Positions 61,020-64,000 of a stretch of 64,000 nt of DNA are shown piece by piece (position 1 is the first letter of the stretch; every line of letters begins with the position of its first letter). A program made the translations under genes and the position numbers. Origin of the DNA: CAWBVG01 sp963792175 (GTDB taxonomy: Bacteria > Acidobacteriota > Vicinamibacteria > Vicinamibacterales > CAVVIG01); assembly GCA_963792175.1 (NCBI GenBank), contig CAWBVG010000008.1:69191-133190 (forward strand), given 5' to 3'. The notes under the pieces were generated by a model, which was not told where the DNA came from, ran no database searches, and was given only the letters and a program-made list of their open reading frames with translations.

Positions 61020-62096
61020 TCACGCGCTACCCTTCACAGAGGCGGAAACGGCGGTCAGATTACCTCTGGGTGCCCGATCGCGCGCAGACGACGCGGCCCT
61101 CGCGACCCTGTTCGTCAGGCGTTTGCGCGCGGCCATCCGCAGGTTGATGACCTGTTGTCGATCGCAGCCCAACCTTGCGCCAATCGTCGCGTCGTCGATC
61201 GGGATGTCACGCCAGAGCTGCGCGAATTCGACGTCGGGAATTTCCAGGAGACGGGCAATTTGCCTGATGGTCGCGATCCCCGCGATCGGCAGCAGCCACA
61301 ACATGCCGGCGCCCGTCGCGTCCCGAAGATTCAGCAGCAGCGCGACGCGCTGGCGCACGGGAAGCTCGCAGACCTCGTCCCACACCCCAGCGAAGAAACG
61401 CCGCTGATTGATGACCGCGTCCTGCGCCGGCTCGCGGGACGGCAGCACCGCGACGTCGTGGATGTCGCGCGGCTCGACGAGGCCGGACGCCGACGCAACG
61501 GCTCCGACGAAGGTCTCGCCCTCGAACTGGGGCATCTATCGTGGCCACCAGGTCGATCGTCGCCGCTGTCAGCGCCGACTTCGTCATGTCCATCCATCGG
61601 CGCCGGCTCTGCTCGACCGTTCGCGTCAGCGTGCGCTCCGCGGCGGCGTCGATCGGCCGGCCGCGCCAGTCGGCCAAACCGCAGGCGACGTCGCCCTCGA
61701 TGGTCCACAGCGCCAGTCTCCGGTCGGTCCAGAAGATGTAGCGAAGGCGGTTCTTCAGGCGTGCCCGCTCCGGATAGCGGCGGCGAATCTGGTGCGCGCA
61801 CGCGGAGTGAATCACGGTCGCCGCGTAGTTGGGGAAGTTCTCGATGGGCGGCAGCGCGGGATCGGCTCGCAGCGTTTGCAGCCGTTCCACCAGCGTCATC
61901 ATTGCGTCGGCCACCACATCGTCTCGATCCGCGATCGGCGAACGCCCCGGGCCGTCTCCCGAACACGTCCGAAGCTCTGGCGTGCCACGATCGCCTTTGC
62001 GAGCGGAAGGGCATGTTCCTCGACGATGACGTCCAACTCCTGCTCCGCGTCGCCGTCGGTCGTGGCGTCGATGAAACGGCGAAGGAGGGGATCCAT
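61020..62096 (-). CDS. Sigma-70-like RNA polymerase sigma factor, frameshifted
   Basis: The N-terminal part has EEHALPLAKAIVARQSFGR, VVADAMMTLVERLQTLRADP and YAATVIHSACAHQIRRRYPE, resembling sigma region 2. A middle part follows (LRYIFWTDRRLALWTIEGD), and the end has LPVRQRVALLLNLRDATGAG, ATIRQIARLLEIPDVEFAQ and DATIGARLGCDRQQVINLR, resembling region 4. It is longer than ordinary ECF factors. Frame changes lie near 61990 and 61535. ATG 62096 is taken; an upstream ATG at 62147 is possible. The zinc-finger gene follows on the same strand. Confidence 0.68.
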
Positions 62097-62174
62097 GGAA
62101 CGGTGACCTGCGGAAGGAGCGATGGGTAATATCGCACGCCCCTTCAACTCCCTGCAAGAGAGACACAGACTTTC

Positions 62175-62191
62175 AAGGAGGATCGGTCATG
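62175..62191 (+). promoter_or_regulatory. Strong ribosome binding site
   Basis: aaggagg ends 7 bp ahead of ATG 62189. This is the best SD in the neighbourhood and fixes the start of the otherwise unknown gene. Confidence 0.7.
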
Positions 62192-62727
62192 ACACGATAT
62201 AAGCGCCCGATGTTCGCCGTCACCAATTCATCTGGGCAACTCCTCCGCTGTGCCACTCCGCGCCAATCCGACTCCTGCACCTGTCGTGACAAGCCTGTTC
62301 GTGCCCATCGAAGGCAACGTGGCCGTGATGAGTGAGGACGGCACGCAGACCATTGACACGGTGCGATTGAGCGGCGAGGTTCACCTCGTCACGCAAGTGC
62401 GGATCGCGAACGGCATGTCGAGCGCGAATATCTACGCGAACCTGGTGCGCGTGCGCGGAACGAGTGATGCCACTGGCTTGGTCTATCTCGGGGTTGGCGC
62501 GGGAGTAGTGGAAACACCACCGGACCCGATCTGTACCGCCGGACCCGATCATTCCGCAGCAGGTGTTCGAGTTGGGGCTTGTGAGGTTGCAGGGCACACC
62601 ACCAGACCCCATCACTCCGCCGTCGCCGATTCGTTCCGTGCTACCGGTGTATCTAAGCGGCTTTCAACTCGACGAGACTGGCAAGCTGCTGGCGGTCTCG
62701 GCGAGCTTTCGGAATCCGACGTTTTGA
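62189..62727 (+). CDS. Protein of unknown function with TPPDPI motifs, frameshifted
   Basis: It starts TRYKRPMFAVTNSSGQL and, after a frame change near 62245, reads APVVTSLFVPIEGNVAVMSE, TVRLSGEVHLVTQVRIANG, ANIYANLVRVRGTSDATGLV and VYLGVGAGVVETPPDPI. After another change near 62535 it has PDPIIPQQVFELGLVRLQG, TPPDPITPPSPIR and VYLSGFQLDETGKLLAVSAS. This is a beta-rich protein of about 178 residues with no signal peptide. Not recognised. It lies between the sigma-like gene (divergent) and the CHAT gene (convergent); a substrate or partner of the protease is possible but unproved. Confidence 0.65.
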
Positions 62728-62794
62728 GCGCACGGTCACTCTGGTGCAGCGCCGACTCCCGAAGACAGCCAAAGGAATGACCAATAATCAGCGG

Positions 62795-62826
62795 TGAGAC
62801 TTGAGAGTTGAAGACTTGAAAGTTGC
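62795..62826. repeat. Short 7-nt repeat array (acttgag type) between converging genes
   Basis: Units gacttgaga, gttgaa, gacttgaa, agttg are the same sort as the right arm of the array ahead of hscB at 24.3 kb. No inverted partner was found here. Confidence 0.6.
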
Positions 62827-62834
62827 GGCGATGG

Positions 62835-64000
62835 TCAGTCCGCGTCCCCGACCAGGATGAATCCGGCCCAGTAATAGGGGTGCGTGTACCGAGGGGTGTG
62901 GAGCAGGTCCAGCGCTGCAGCTCGCAGCTGGGCCGCTTTCGACGCGCGCTCCGATGCCAGCCGCCGGTGGAATCCGACGAGCAACGTGGTCGCACTCTTC
63001 GATTCGACGCGGAACTGGCTGACCACCATCGAGCGGGCGCCGGCCGCAAAGAGCGCCCACATCGCGCCAATGACGCCTTCGCCCGGCGCGATGCGTCCGC
63101 GTCCCGTGTCGCACGCCGCCAGCACCACCACGTCGGCAGCCAGCCTCAGGCGCATGATCTCCCATGCTTCCAGCCTTCCGTCGTCATCCGAACTGCCGGG
63201 GGCTGCCGACAGCACCAGGTAGGAGGTACATCGGGCTCGCTTCGTCGAGCACGCCGTGCGTCGCGAGGTGCAGCACCCAGTAGCGCGAGGCTACCGCCTT
63301 GAACTGGGTCTCCGTCGGGCGGCGCCGACATAGGTCGCCGACCGGGCGGACCCGTAGACCTGCAATCTCTCGACCTGCGACTCCGCCTCCGGCAACGGGG
63401 CGAGTCCCGATTCCGCGTCGCCGAACTGGACTTGCCCATCGCGAGAAGCGTGCGCGCCCCCGCCGGCCGGGCACACGCTCAATCTCGTGAAGCGTAATGA
63501 TTGACGGGGCGTACGAGACCGCCGCCGTTTTTATCACATAGCCCTCCGGCCCGCGCAACGCCTAAACGGCACGTTCCACAAGGGGCCGTCGGGTATTACG
63601 ATGATCCGGGATTTCCCGGCGATTCGCTGTTTGAACGGTCCGAGCAGGACGTCGTAGAGCGCCCGGGCGTCGTCAACCACGCCAAAGTCGCGCGAGCTGA
63701 TTCGTACGCGAAAGCGCTCCGCGCGCGTCGCGAGCTCGCCCTGACCGATCGCCAGGGCGCGGGCATCGACTTTGGCGCGGGAGCCATCGCTTGTGCAGCG
63801 TGAACACGAACAGCTGATGCTGGGCGGCCACGATTTTAACCAGGGCCGTCGTGGGGTCCGTGAAGACGCGGTTAGCACCTTGGCCGCCCGCTGCGGCGAG
63901 GTGTCTCCGCGCCTCGCGGCCAGCTCCGGATGCTGGGCTGCCGCGGTCGTTCCTGGAATGCGGCGAGCTCTTCGCGCACGGCGTGCCGCGCCGATTCGAG
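62835..64000 (-). CDS. CHAT-domain (caspase-like) protease, N-terminus beyond the window, frameshifted
   Basis: The C-terminal CHAT domain is clear: VDDARALYDVLLGPFKQRIA, SRIIVIPDGPLWNVPF, AAVSYAPSIITLHEIERVPG, the catalytic His in YWVLHLATHGVLDEASPMY, the catalytic Cys in VVVLAACDTGRGRIAPGEG, and IGAMWALFAAGARSMVVSQF, ending HPYYWAGFILVGDAD. Frame changes lie near 63850, 63550, 63440, 63330 and 63215. In this family an N-terminal TPR array usually precedes the domain; it would lie outside the window. It faces an unknown gene and is near a sigma/zinc-finger pair. Confidence 0.9.

Overview
The window is a high-GC bacterial chromosome segment, most likely from an acidobacterium of the Vicinamibacteria type. 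The evidence is gene content: an ADOP-type (acidobacterial duplicated orphan permease) MacB-like permease, paired DUF1592/DUF1552 proteins, futalosine-pathway menaquinone genes and PilT-like ATPases. No rRNA, tRNA, phage, transposase or CRISPR array was seen. One small SRP RNA and one cobalamin riboswitch are clear.

Layout. 1-6.6 kb: TolC / membrane fusion / HME-RND metal efflux operon, facing a DtxR-type regulator and an outer-membrane-type protein. 6.6-11.8 kb: ubiE, a small unknown gene, and a very long repeat-rich protein ending in a PilT-like ATPase domain whose catalytic motifs are degenerate. 11.8-18.7 kb: CoA-transferase, a glutaredoxin with an in-frame TGA at its first active-site cysteine (candidate selenoprotein), homoserine dehydrogenase, aminotransferase, SUMF1-domain, SIMPL, AlkA-like and ICMT-like proteins. 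18.7-21.5 kb: a CysM / JAMM peptidase / sulfur-carrier cysteine pathway in which the carrier is fused to an adenylyltransferase-rhodanese. 21.6-27.3 kb: a complete ISC iron-sulfur operon (iscR-S-U-A-hscB-hscA-fdx-iscX). 27.4-29.4 kb: mqnB and mqnD. 29.4-37.0 kb: a minus-strand cobalamin salvage operon behind a B12 riboswitch (btuB, DUF71, btuD, btuC, btuF, DUF71, second btuF-like). 37.1-45.7 kb: yjbQ, mqnE, nadA, sodA, a membrane protein, SRP RNA, dnaX-ybaB-recR, DUF4203, OsmC. 45.7-59.9 kb: ADOP permease, alpha/beta hydrolase-LuxR fusion, tannase-like esterase, OpgC, DUF1592/DUF1552 pair and a GHL6-like glycosidase. 59.9-64 kb: zinc-finger protein, sigma-like factor, an unknown secreted-type protein and a CHAT protease cut by the window edge.

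How the genes work together. The cysteine genes (18.7-21.5 kb) and the ISC operon form a sulfur mobilisation block: cysteine is made on a carrier protein and then spent by IscS. Fe-S clusters from ISC would feed NadA and MqnE, both Fe-S enzymes in the window. MqnB, MqnD, MqnE and UbiE are four menaquinone steps.

Caveats. Many genes, especially in 1-6 kb, 9-10.6 kb, 29.8-36.7 kb and 45.9-64 kb, change frame repeatedly by single-base shifts while family conservation continues. 18.7-29.4 kb is almost clean. I read the shifts as sequence errors rather than decay and give such genes as single features. Intergenic regions carry many arrays of degenerate 7-nt repeats, often in inverted pairs, some of which run into coding sequence.
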